The translations under genes were made by a program, and so were the position numbers. A stretch of DNA of 64,000 nt from Bugula neritina (Eukaryota; Bryozoa; Gymnolaemata; Cheilostomatida; Bugulidae): assembly GCA_964035545.1 (NCBI GenBank), contig OZ037768.1, positions 10,682,741 through 10,746,740 on the forward strand, read 5' to 3'. Shown here piece after piece: positions 1 through 18,060 of this stretch; within the stretch, counting starts at the first letter, position 1; every line of letters starts with the position of its first letter. The notes beneath the pieces were generated by a model. It did no database searches. It worked only from the letters and a program-made list of their open reading frames with translations, and was not told the origin of the DNA.

Positions 1-6178
<6,178 letters not shown>

Positions 6179-6330
6179 TTTGATCTGTTCACCAAATATG
6201 TGTGTCAGTTTTTCTCAAAACACAACCGCCAGTGTCACTATCTAGTTGTGAGTGCTAGTACTGTTTTACTTTGGAACTCTCGACACTAAAAATCAAACAA
6301 AAATAAGTAACGCTCACTATGACTAGGTTT
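6179..6330 (-). promoter_or_regulatory. Putative USP19 5' UTR and promoter side
   Basis: This lies directly upstream of the inferred USP19 start codon. The stretch just 5' of the ATG contains an in-frame TGA, as expected for untranslated leader. I see no confident TATA box or initiator, so the transcription start is not placed. Confidence 0.35.
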
Positions 6331-6493
6331 CGGGGTAAGTGTTATGTTCGCTGTAGAATGAAATAATATTATATTTATAATATTATAATTATAAAAATAA
6401 CATTAATTATATTTATAAAAGTTAAACAAAACTAGAAGTATAACTATAAGAAAGTTAATAACTAATAAGTATAAGATTAAGTATAACAACAAC

Positions 6494-7767
6494 TAGGGGA
6501 TGGTGGAGCTAGTTGAACCAAAAATTGCATTTTTCGACCATGAAAGTTAGTCATATGTTGCTTTCTTTGTCCATTAAAACTAAATGCATAAATATTTTAC
6601 TCACTAAGATAGAGCCAATGTTTTGCCTATAAATATTTTAGTATAACGCGCCTCAGTAGGGGGCAAGTTGAACCGTCCTGTGGGAAAGTTGAACCAGTGC
6701 CATTTATCATATAATATAAATTGTTTTAACTATTTTGCAAGCTAAAAAACGATTTATTAAAGATTAATCACAAAACACATAAAAAATAAAAATAAATTGG
6801 CCTAAACAAATAACAGAAACACTCAAAGTTGATGTGATATGTCATTGTAACCATTTAATAACTAAAGATAAGCGATGCAGAAAACATTTTAAAACCCAAG
6901 CAGTAGCTGCAAGCTGGTAGGAAAGCTTTCACAAATTGTCTTTTTGTAATTCATCCTTAAACAAGTTTACAGATATGAAGTGGGGTCCTTTCATACGACA
7001 TCAGAAAATACATGGTATGATTGACCATAACCAACTTTTTAGAGGGCTGTTTGAGGGCTCTCAACAATGGCAGATAATTTACGCCACTGCCTTGATTTAC
7101 CATATTCATTGCAGCAGTTAGGCTTTTCTAATCTGTTCCCATGTTTGTTCTCCATATGTAATTTTGCATCATTCCAAACAAATTGCAGAATTTTTCAATT
7201 ACACTTTTGACTTACATTCTCAGTTGTTTTAGGACTAAATGTATGTTTAGATTTATAAATTATATGCTGATAGCAGAAACATTTTAATTAAGAAAAATAT
7301 TGACTTAACTGTAAAAACTGGGGTGCCAAATTATAATAAACATTGTGAAAATAATTAATAGGGCAAGTTGTACATAGTTCAATTTGTTCCACTTTCAATG
7401 TGGCTCAACTAGCCCCAAACTGTCACGCTACAAATTATTGTCAATATCTGCTGTGAATGAGATACCCGCAACTTTAGGTCATTGCCCAGCTTTAAAATTA
7501 TGTTGAAAATACATGCCTGAATTTACTTGACTGGGCTATTAAAATTTGAGAAGCTATGCAACTTTTTATGAAAAAAGGAATTTTTAGTTTGCTTAATTTT
7601 AGGCAAAAAATGTGAAAAATTCCTTAAAAAGTTTTGCTTTGCTTTCTATATTGCCATATATCTGTTAGATCATCTAAAACGATCTTGAGTAAAGGAGGTA
7701 AAGCAGTGCAAAGGGTTTAGGGAAAAATTTTAGAGCATGTGACTCAACTAGCCCCACTCTTCCCAGT
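6494..7767. mobile_element. Non-autonomous DNA transposon relic with terminal inverted repeats
   Basis: The left end starts after TA and reads GGGGATGGTGGAGCTAGTTG. The right end, reverse-complemented, reads CTGGGAAGAGTGGGGCTAGT and then TGAG, so about 23 bp of imperfect terminal inverted repeat is visible. A TA dinucleotide flanks both sides, which would fit a TA target-site duplication. Short AGTTGAACC-like motifs recur near the left end (about 6507, 6666 and 6690), and their complements recur near the right end (about 7392-7416 and 7741). That is a typical subterminal-repeat layout. I see no recognisable transposase, only short open frames. Superfamily is not assigned. Confidence 0.6.
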
Positions 7768-8059
7768 ATTACCATTACATTAGTATTACAATTTTACTAT
7801 TGTCTATAACTATTACTATTAGACTTAGTATAACTATAAGTATTAAAATTACTATAACATTAACAATAACTATAAAATTAAGTATAGTATAACTATAACA
7901 ATAATATTTACTATAAGCATAAATAGTATAAATATAACTTAGAGTTAGTATAAGTATAAGTATTACCGGTATTAGTGCTACTATTAGTATTACTATTAAG
8001 TATTAGTATTAGACTTTCACTTAGTATTAGTCTAACTATAAGTATAAGTATTACTATAA

Positions 8060-8142
8060 AATTTCAACCAGCGCCCCAAACCAAAATTTCTAAAGAAATT
8101 TAAAGAACTTAGGCTATCTCAATTTCTTCACCACTGCACCTA
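8060..8142. mobile_element. Partial copy of a small MITE-like dispersed repeat
   Basis: This shares the right-hand half (the run GAACTTAGGCTATCTCAATT and the following CACTGCACCTA end) with the copies at 53246-53377 and 58097-58243. The left half is missing, and simple repeat occupies its place. Confidence 0.6.
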
Positions 8143-8262
8143 AATGAAACTAAAAGTAAATGTAATACTTAGTTAGTAATTTAGCAATACTAAAAGTTAA
8201 AGTAAATAACTTGAACTAATAGTAATACTAATAGTAATACTAATACTTATACTAATAGTAAT

Positions 8263-8337
8263 ACTAATACTACGTCTACTAGTAATACTAATAGTATTAG
8301 TAATACTATTAGTATTACTAGTGGACATAGTATTAGT
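8263..8337. repeat. 75-bp palindrome within simple sequence
   Basis: The segment reads almost the same on both strands, centred near 8300 and with no unpaired spacer. The only differences I see are at the CGTCTACT / GTGGACAT pair. It can form a cruciform. Confidence 0.85.
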
Positions 8338-9310
8338 ATTACTATTACTATTACTATTAGTATTAGTATTACTGTAATAGTAATACTAATAGTAATAGTA
8401 ATTAATAAGTAGTAATTGATATTGTGGCGATTTAGCAATTCTCTTATAACTATAAGTACACATTTAAAAAAAATAATATTTCATATCCATATTTATATTA
8501 ATATTAAGTTTTAATATCGTCTGTATTTATCTTTTCAAGCAAAAAGTAAAATTATCGCCATGTCCTAAAATAAAATGAAACTTCAAGCTTCGCTAAAGGC
8601 CAAAACCATTGGCATTGATTGGTCAAACCCTCTTGAAAGAAAGAAGCTAGTTGGTGCCAAAGGGTTGAGGTAGGCGTGGATTATGGATTATACCCCTCCC
8701 CTTAAATAGGCTAAAGTCTTCCTTCTCCGTAGAACTCGGACTTTTCATCAAAAAACTGACTCAAGTGACCTTCAGCTAGTGATTTCTTAAAACGAAATCA
8801 TTGATGATTGAAAAAGTCAATTCAATTTCATCATATTGGTGGTGTAAACTAAAACGGCCATTACCTAATTAAAATGATATGTAAAATATATCATATATGG
8901 TTTTATGCACTAAATAATAAACTCATGAACTGTAATACTAATAGGATTACTTTAAGTACAGTTCGCTGTTCAGTTTCAGTGGTTTTACTTTTGAGAGGTT
9001 CAAACCCTCGGACTCTAGAGTCTAGACGAACAACGTCAGCTTCAAGCTCAACTGTCGTTATTACTATTAGTATTATATTTAAATTCACTGTATTACTATT
9101 ACTGTTATTTGTATTATAATTAACTATTACTATTAGTATTAACTTTAAGTATTCACATTAATAATCATAAGACTAACAATACTCACTCTGTACTCACTCT
9201 GTGTCGATAGAACATTTAGATATCACAAAAATGTGTAAGTTAAATGCCTCGTTTATAACAGTGTGTTACAGTGGGTAGGCAGTGAATCAGCATATCACTG
9301 ATTTTTGTAA

Positions 9311-9955
9311 TTATTCATGAATATTTATTCTCAAATCCCATATTGTTCGGGGAAGAAAGCTGTTGTGGTAGACACTAGTCTTTGCAGATATTGATGTTAA
9401 CTGTCCTCTGCTCACAGCTCTAGTGGTTATAGTTGTATTTAATCGGTTGTTGACGATCTCATCATAATTAGAAAATAAAGTATTATTGCTGGTTTCATTT
9501 TCTAGAATTTTGTGTAGTAATGTCATTCGATGGTTTCGTCTTCTGGATTCTAGTGGTACCAGTTCAAGAAGATTTCTGGCTTCAGTGACACTTTCCCGTT
9601 CTTTAACAGTACTTATGAAGCGGACAGCTTTCCGTTGGACACTTTCTATGAATTCAATGGTCTGTTTACTGGTGGGATCCCATAGAGTGTCCCCATACTC
9701 CAGTATCGGTCGACACAGGCTAGTGTATGCCAATAATCGGCTTTTGGTAGGTGCAGAATGTAGTGTGTATTTAATAGCTCCAAGAATTTTGGTTGCTTTG
9801 CTGGTTTTTTGAGCGATGTGTTGGTCAAACTTTAGATCTTGCTGGAGCGTGATACCAAGATAGCGAGTCTTGTCTGTCCAAGGTATGTCAGCATCACCTA
9901 GTTTATACGCGGGTGTTTGGCTTCTTTTGTTGAATGCTATTGCAGTAACAGTAAC
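9311..9955 (-). mobile_element. 5'-truncated non-LTR retrotransposon (reverse transcriptase C-terminal part)
   Basis: One open frame on the minus strand runs from about 9955 to the TAA at 9311. It encodes the end of a LINE reverse transcriptase ORF. Recognisable segments are DKTRYLGITLQQDLKFDQHI, then SRLLAYTSLCRPILEYGDTL, then IESVQRKAVRFI. These are typical of the post-palm region of jockey/CR1-like elements. The upstream catalytic palm with the YXDD box is absent, so the copy cannot be autonomous. The frame is intact over about 215 codons, so the insertion is not very old. The 3' side passes into simple sequence near 9190. Confidence 0.85.
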
Positions 9956-11556
9956 TCAGTAAATGACAAACTCTAAGTATTGCACTTGGTCACAAATTGA
10001 AATCGACACTCTCGGAGTCAGTCAGACATGATTTTGTTGCAACGCTTGTAAAACACTGAAAGTCAATACCACGTCAGCAGGCAAAGCGATAGTGGTAGTC
10101 TAAGTTTTAATGATAGTCAAACTCAATATCAATATGAATATGGTTATCTTCATCTTAACTGCAATGCTACTTGCAGAGCTTTACTTTGTTTTTTACAGTT
10201 GACTTGTACTTAGTCTTACTACTTAGCAATGAGTAAATCTAATGATTGGCTTTTAATTATATTTTTTGCTATTAAATTAGGAAGATAATTATAATTATAA
10301 ATCAAATTCAATATTGGTTGTGAATTTATGGTTATAGGTTATACTAACTTTAATTCTAATAGTAATACTGATAGTAATAGCTAATAGTAATAAGTAATAA
10401 TTATTACTATGGTCTCGAACTGTAAGCATGAACAATTAACTGATTAAGTAATAATAATTTAGAATATAATTCAATAGAAATGTTCTGTATTAATATTAAT
10501 TATAATATTGAATTTATGTAAAGATATTTTAAGTTATAGTCGTAAATCAAAGTTAATAATTGATTAGTTTAATCAGTGCAATAACCATAATTTATAAATT
10601 TATAGATGTAAAATCATATAAACTTTAATTTTATAAAGTTATAGTTAAAGAATGATATTATTTTTATTGGCGCATCATATAAGTTTAGATATATCAGTAT
10701 CAGACCTATCAATAAATGCATACTGATACTGTGAAGATATTACATATAGGCTATAACTTACACTAATACTAAAATTATACTTTATACTTATAACTAATGT
10801 GAGTTTCATTATTGGTGTATTTAGACTTAGTGGGACTGCTGTTACTTGTTAGTTGACTGCCAAAGTATAAGTATAAGAGTGAGTGTAAGCAGTGCACACA
10901 TTGTGGATCAGTGTCATCTATTTTAACTCTGTTATTTGCATACTCATAGTACTACTAACACTAGTAGTGATACTTATTGTAATAGTGTATATATTGATAT
11001 CATATCACATTTATCTATTATCATGACTAAGTTATTAAATTTTATATCTAATCTTACAAACTTTGAGGTTGAGTGGCGGAAAAATTAAACCCAAAATGAT
11101 AAACATGATTAACCTCTGAGTAAAAATTATAGAGTGAACAGGTTAAAAACAAAACAGTACTTCTGCCTTCTCAATCTAGATTGGTCATGAAGGGAAACGA
11201 ATATTACCGGTATTGTAGATTTGTAACATATGAGACTGGAGTTTTAAATTTATTATGAACTGTTATAAGTGCAGAATCTTTTTGAAAGAGCTTAAATTGG
11301 TTTTTTATTTAAATTTCAAATGTAAACCCTTAACTTAGTTTTAATTTCAGTCAAGTTGACTCTAAAAACAATTTTTTGGGATCCCTTGATCTGATGATAC
11401 TGTTGACTTATTTTGTTCTATATAGGTAGATTGCCAATTTTAAACTATTAGTTAAAATTCAGAATTAGACAATATTTTTCGACTATTTGGAACCATTAAA
11501 CAGGCAATACTTTTACACAGTTTCTACAGTGATTGAACAATACTCAGCCCCTCAAG
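9956..11556. other. Intergenic spacer upstream of Hakai
   Basis: No gene is recognised. It is AT-rich, with short degenerate TAGTAA runs near 10340-10400 and 10920-10990. A splice-acceptor-like TTTCTACAG ends at 11529, so a non-coding 5' exon of the Hakai gene may lie somewhere in this spacer. Confidence 0.5.
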
Positions 11557-13779
11557 ATGGCTACCCAAGTGAAGCGAATGAAGATGGAACATGAAGGTGC
11601 CTCAGTGCAAAGTCTCTCTTGGGATTACCCTGTGAGTTACAAGTATTTCGTAATATATTATAACAACATATTATATATATACCCTTTTCTAGATATATTT
11701 CTATTTGTAATTGCTAAAGGTACTTTTCAAAGTTAAAAAGCGCCATCAATTTACGATAAAACAAGCTGTTTGGCTAACATTTGACAAATTGTTATACATT
11801 TAGTAAAAACACGATTTAAGAAAATTAACATCTTATAAAACATAACTTAATTTTGAGCAAATGCTGTTGACCTCTAGAAAAAAATTAACTTGGCATAAGC
11901 TCTTATTTAACCAATAAAAACTATCAATCTAATTTCTAGTTTTTATATGCTTTTTTTATTTGTTTTGTTTTGTTTATTTGTTTTATTTGTTATTTATTTT
12001 GTTTCTTTTTCATTAAATTAAGTTATATTATAATAGTGTTTGACCGTAGGTAAGATTTGAACCACATTTTAGTAATTAGATTTTGGGACTGGACTCATAT
12101 GATACCAAATTCTCCAGTCATGTGGAGTGAGGATTGTTCAACTACAAATGATTTCAGAATTATTTTTTGCCTCCAAGAAAATGTCTACCAACCTTAAAAT
12201 TTGCCAATAGTGTATATCTGTAGGGTATATACATATATATCAAATACAAGAAATCTTAGACACACCTGCCACTATTTTACCTGATGTAGTGACCAATTTG
12301 TTTTTTAAGGTTCATCTTGTTGGAGAGAAGGTTAATGATCCTGATTTGGTCAACTGCTGTTCTCAGTGTTTTCTACCGATACTTATTTATGGACGAATGG
12401 TAGGCATGCCTCGATAATTTCCTATTCTTGAAATTGAAAATTTGCTTCATAATTTGTTCAGGTTTTCACTTGGTTTGACTTGATTTGAAGATTGCATGCA
12501 GTTACAATTGGTTCAATTGTTTGAAGGCATTTTTATGCTAGAATTATACTTTATTTTGCAGCAATCTAAAGTTTAAATTGCAGCATTGCTTATTTTTTCA
12601 GAAAAGTCCATATTTAATTTTTTACATGTTGAACTTTTTATAATCAATGTTGTAAATAATATACGTCAATTCAAGTAAAATGCTATGTTGCTATTTATAT
12701 TTCTTCTAAACTGCTTACAATCTGCCTAACAAATTTTAGTGATTTACAAATGGACTTTTAGATTCCCTGCAAGCACGTCCTATGTTTAGATTGTGCCAAG
12801 AAGTTTAGTACAGCTTCCTGTTACAAGTAAGTTTTGTTGCATTTTATAATTCTAGCAGCAGATTTACAGTTACATGGTAATTGATTTAACTGTGTTTAAG
12901 CGATTATGCCAATACAAATGTTTTAATATAATTATATATCCAGTATGCATGTGTGCATGTTACAGGTGTGGTGAAAAGGTAACAAGAATTGAGCAGAATC
13001 CTCTGGGCACAGTGTTTGTATGTTCTTACGGGGGTCCTCGCCACGGCGCTGGGGGTTGTAAGCGTTCATATTTATCATTTCGTGACATGGAAGCTCATAT
13101 TAAACATCGGCATAAGAAAAAAGAGCCAGCGACCAACAATCCTGTTCAAACGATAGGTCAGCCCCAGTTAGTGAACCTTGCACAGTTACCTCCAAGCAAT
13201 CTGACACAGCCCCCTCCCAATCTCATTCAACCTAGTCCTCATGCATTCATAAGGCCTCCATCTCACATGCCTCCCCATAGTCACATGGTGAATGTGACAC
13301 ACCCGCCGCCCGGCATTATACAAAATAGTAATTTGCCGCCTCCGCCTAGAATGAGTGTTAGTCTACAGCAACCTCACGTCATGACGATGCAAGGCAATAT
13401 GGCCACCATGTCGGGAGGACAGCGAATTCGACCTGGACCCATGCCAATTATGCAGACAGCCGTGCCAACTGGGCCTCCAAGGCATCCTTTACCTGGCTCA
13501 AATATTTCCGTTCATCATCAAATGATGGGTTCAAATCGTCCACCAGGTCATCAGATGCCTCCTCGGCCACAACAGTTGCAGGGAGCTCCACCTTCTAGAC
13601 CACACAGACATGTTCGTCCGCAGCAATCTATAAATCCTCCTACAGCCAGCTCTAAATCACATGGCAACTTAATATCTATTCCTATTCAAGGATCTGATAA
13701 TTGGACAGAATCTGGACAACAATGGTCAAACCAAAATCAATCAGGCCAGCATCATAGACCTGGACAGTATAACAGTTGA
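11557..13779 (+). CDS. CBLL1: Hakai (CBLL1) RING-type E3 ubiquitin ligase
   Basis: E3 ubiquitin ligase. Known Hakai binds tyrosine-phosphorylated partners such as E-cadherin and is also a subunit of the m6A writer complex. Exons 11557-11631, 12310-12399, 12762-12826 and 12966-13779 are GT-AG and in phase, giving 347 residues. The RING spans about residues 41-80, with CSQC, then [10 protein letters not shown], then CYKC. It is followed by the HYB-type second finger, with [13 protein letters not shown] and a C2H2-like [19 protein letters not shown]. The rest is a long low-complexity tail rich in Pro, Gln, His and Met, ending near NLISIPIQ, a motif also present in vertebrate CBLL1. An in-frame TGA at 11530 precedes the chosen ATG. 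The tail is shorter than in human CBLL1. It is convergent with UBE2N. Confidence 0.93.
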
Positions 13780-13828
13780 TTTTACTAATTGTCTCTTAGT
13801 GTTGTAAAGTTTTTTATTAGTTTGGTAC

Positions 13829-13834
13829 AATAAA
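13829..13834 (+). terminator. Poly(A) signal of the Hakai gene
   Basis: AATAAA lies about 50 bases after the Hakai stop codon, giving a short 3' UTR. Confidence 0.7.
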
Positions 13835-14224
13835 ATAATGTGATTTAAAAAAACGCCTTTGCTAGAATATAAAAATTTGTTGTAGTTTAAACTCTACCAC
13901 TAATGCTCTGGTACCAGACTACCGCGCATAATGTTGAACTAACTAATTTCACTTTTGAGCTTTGAGTAGCTAAATTTCAACTGTTTTAGAAAATGGTACT
14001 GAAAATATCAGTATTTTCTACATTAATTTTTTGCATTGATAAATGATAATTACTGTATGGTATAAAATCTGTAAACTTTATAGTCATAGCTCTTGTAATT
14101 TTCATAATCTGATTATTGCTGTTGGATTTTATTAGCAAAATCAAGGGTAGGATTATATATTGGCTGGTATTTTATTCCCTTATAGAAATGTAATGATATC
14201 ATGAAAAACCAATCAATAAAAACA
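13835..14224. other. Spacer between convergent Hakai and UBE2N
   Basis: About 390 bases separate the two convergent poly(A) signals. No gene or repeat is seen. Confidence 0.5.
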
Positions 14225-14279
14225 TTTATTGAAAACTAACAGTAAGGTAAAATAAATGAAGCACAGCATTACGTTTATT
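14225..14279 (-). terminator. Candidate UBE2N poly(A) signals
   Basis: Two minus-strand AATAAA hexamers occur at 14274-14279 and 14225-14230, about 205-260 bases past the UBE2N stop codon. Either could serve as the signal. Confidence 0.55.
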
Positions 14280-14483
14280 ACAAAGTGCTCTACACTAGAT
14301 TTCAGTCTCATGAAACTGCCTCATGACTAAGAGCAAAAAGTTCAAGCTATGGAACTGTTTGTAAGTGGCTTATAGCCTTTTAGTTGATATACATGTTCTC
14401 CAGGTGCTGTAGTTGTATATATGCATGTAGATGTTCATATCTAGGTATTGCTCGAAAGTCAGGTTTATTTTAAAAAAATCTTT

Positions 14484-15811
<1,328 letters not shown>

Positions 15812-16859
15812 TGTGGTTTATTTAGGATCTTTGAATACTATTGTAGGGATGACCTAAAGTAACCAGTGAGTAAAATAATATATTAGTTTGATTTGAAAAC
15901 TGTAAATGCCTCTTTAAAAACGATGATTTATTGATGATTGAAATTTGAGCATACTTGAATATTCTGTGAATTTTTGTTCCGAATACTCCAAAATTTAATG
16001 CCTAATATCACTGTAAACTTTGCAGAAACTTAAAAATTCAACGGTAATGAATTACAATTTAATAGCATTCATATTGGTGTAAACTATAGTGAGATTGAAT
16101 AGAGGGTTGGATTTTTATTAGTGTAATTTTGAACACATATTCAATTTCAAAATCTGATGTCCAAGTGGGCAACATATAATTGTTAGTGCCCCGCTGTAAC
16201 TATGCACTATAGTCAGCTAAAATTTAAAGTTTATGAATTACACTTCAGCCTTAAAGGTCACCTGACACCGTACAATTTTGTTATAAAGCTTGAGATTTAC
16301 TTATTTTAAGCTGCATTGAGAGATGTGTATCAGAAAATACGGTAGCTGTGAAACCAGGTCATTCAAATGCACTATTTAAGATTACTTGAATCCAAAATGA
16401 TAATGATACTGACACTGATTAGATTAAGTAAATATTAAGCTTTCCAATAAAAATGCTAGGTGTACCTTTAAGTATAATCTGAATTTTATTATTTGTTTAG
16501 TAGGCTTAATCAAACAGACTTATACTGATTACTATTCTAAAATTTATAATTATAAATGTAGAAATCATTATTTAAAATCACTGCCAACAATAACAATTGT
16601 TTACTTACAGCCACTTTTTATATACTAATTGATTGCATTTAATTATCCATTTAACAGCAAGCATTCATATTATGATTATAATGATCATTGTAATTATGAT
16701 GAGTCTAACTACAAGTATAACTATTACTTTTATCAACAGCAATATCAATAGTCATTTGCTAAACAGGCATCAGCATGCTTACAGTACTGTGAAATTAATT
16801 ATATAGTCTTAAATAGCAATGTTAATTCTCAAAATTTTGTTCATTGCCATTATTATTTA
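15812..16859. other. UBE2N upstream region
   Basis: This holds the UBE2N 5' UTR and presumably its promoter. I see no gene, repeat array or confident core promoter motif. Confidence 0.4.
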
Positions 16860-18060
16860 TATATTAGTAGTACTGTTAGTATTACTGCCACGAAGAGTAT
16901 GTATAATACTACCTGTACTAGTACTAGTAGTTCAGTAGAATAAAGCTTATTAGACAGTTATAGCTGTGATAGGTAATAAATCTGACGCTAATAGTAATAG
17001 TCTATTAGTTGTTTTTAGTCTTCGTTTCTTACTAAGGTCTCGATTCTTCAGTGGAATTACAACTACTAGCAGTAGTACTAGTAGCACTAGCAGTAATAGT
17101 AATACCACTACCTGTAGAAGTAGGTCATAATCGCAAAAGACTCCTAGTAGTACTAGTACTAGTAGAACTAAGCTGTTTTTTGTTAGCTAATAATTATAAT
17201 ATAAGCATTACTGGAAGTGTTGGCATAAGTGTAATAGTAATAGTAATACTACTACTAGTAATAATAGAAAATACTAACTAGTATTATGTTAACTTGAAAG
17301 TTGAACTACTACCAGCACTACTATTATTATAACAGCATAACAATAACATTAGTCAGTAACTTAAATTAGTGCTACTAGTACTACTACCAGTAGTGCAGTG
17401 TCGCCAGTAGAAGTAGTCCAACTGGCAGTAATACTGAGACTCAGACTGAGTATGACTATGACTATCACATGAGTATCAAATATCAGTATGACTACCGGTA
17501 CTGACAATATATTTAGAATAGAGTGAAAGTGAATAATCATAATGAATGTCATTACGATTATGATTATCAGTATCACATTCTGATTCAGTTTCAATATGAG
17601 TATCGGTATGACATGACAATCACAATGTGAATGTCTATCACTATTGACTGAATTATTGAGTATCACTATCACAGATCAATAGACTATTAGATTCAGTATC
17701 ACTATCATTATGATTGTGATGAAATCACTGAACGAGTAGAACTACGAGCATGAAGATGATGATGATAAACTATCATAATGATAATCAATGATGGTCATAA
17801 TCATAATCACTATTATCATAATGATCAGTTGAACTTAAAGTTGGTCATCATGATCAGGATGATGATGAAGTGACACTGACTAAGTTACTCACTATGACTA
17901 TGACTAAGCATCATGATCATCGTCATCATCATATTACTAGTCATATTTTAAATTATACTTATTCTTATTGTAAATATAAATAATAAACATAATGATAATC
18001 TAAATCACTATGATTATCATTGCTGATTACTCATAGTCACATTCACATTGATCGTCATTT
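16860..18060. repeat. Long cryptically simple tract, TAGTAN passing into GAT/ATC words
   Basis: Degenerate TAGTAC/TAGTAN trinucleotide sequence (about 16860-17400) passes into ATGATN/ATCATN runs (about 17440-18060). Both orientations of each word are mixed. Overlapping open frames are repeat translations rich in Ile, Val, Leu and Ser, and I do not call them genes. Confidence 0.8.

Larger units (their letters stand above)
7770..8450. repeat. Degenerate TAGTAT-type simple sequence
   Basis: Long imperfect runs of TAGTAT/ATACTA words alternate in both orientations. The part at 8263-8337 is close to a perfect palindrome. The open frames here (poly Ile/Val/Leu) come from the repeat and are not genes. 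A fragment of the small dispersed element described at 58097-58243 interrupts it at 8060-8142. Confidence 0.85.

Noticed and set aside
6936-7121. 61-codon frame within the TIR relic, considered as a transposase remnant
   Set aside because: No catalytic motif or DNA-binding signature is visible.
8247-8438. Ile/Val/Leu-rich open frame resembling a membrane peptide
   Set aside because: Pure translation of the TAGTAT simple sequence.
8978-9062. B-box-like GGGTTTGAACC on the minus strand, perhaps a tRNA-derived SINE
   Set aside because: A T-arm can be drawn, but no A box or acceptor stem fits at the right distance.
12050-12140. B-box-like GGTTCAAATCT on the minus strand in Hakai intron 1
   Set aside because: No cloverleaf can be completed; at most a degraded SINE.
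17361-17672. 103-codon hydrophobic open frame on the minus strand
   Set aside because: Lies wholly in degenerate trinucleotide sequence; no homology or splice signals.
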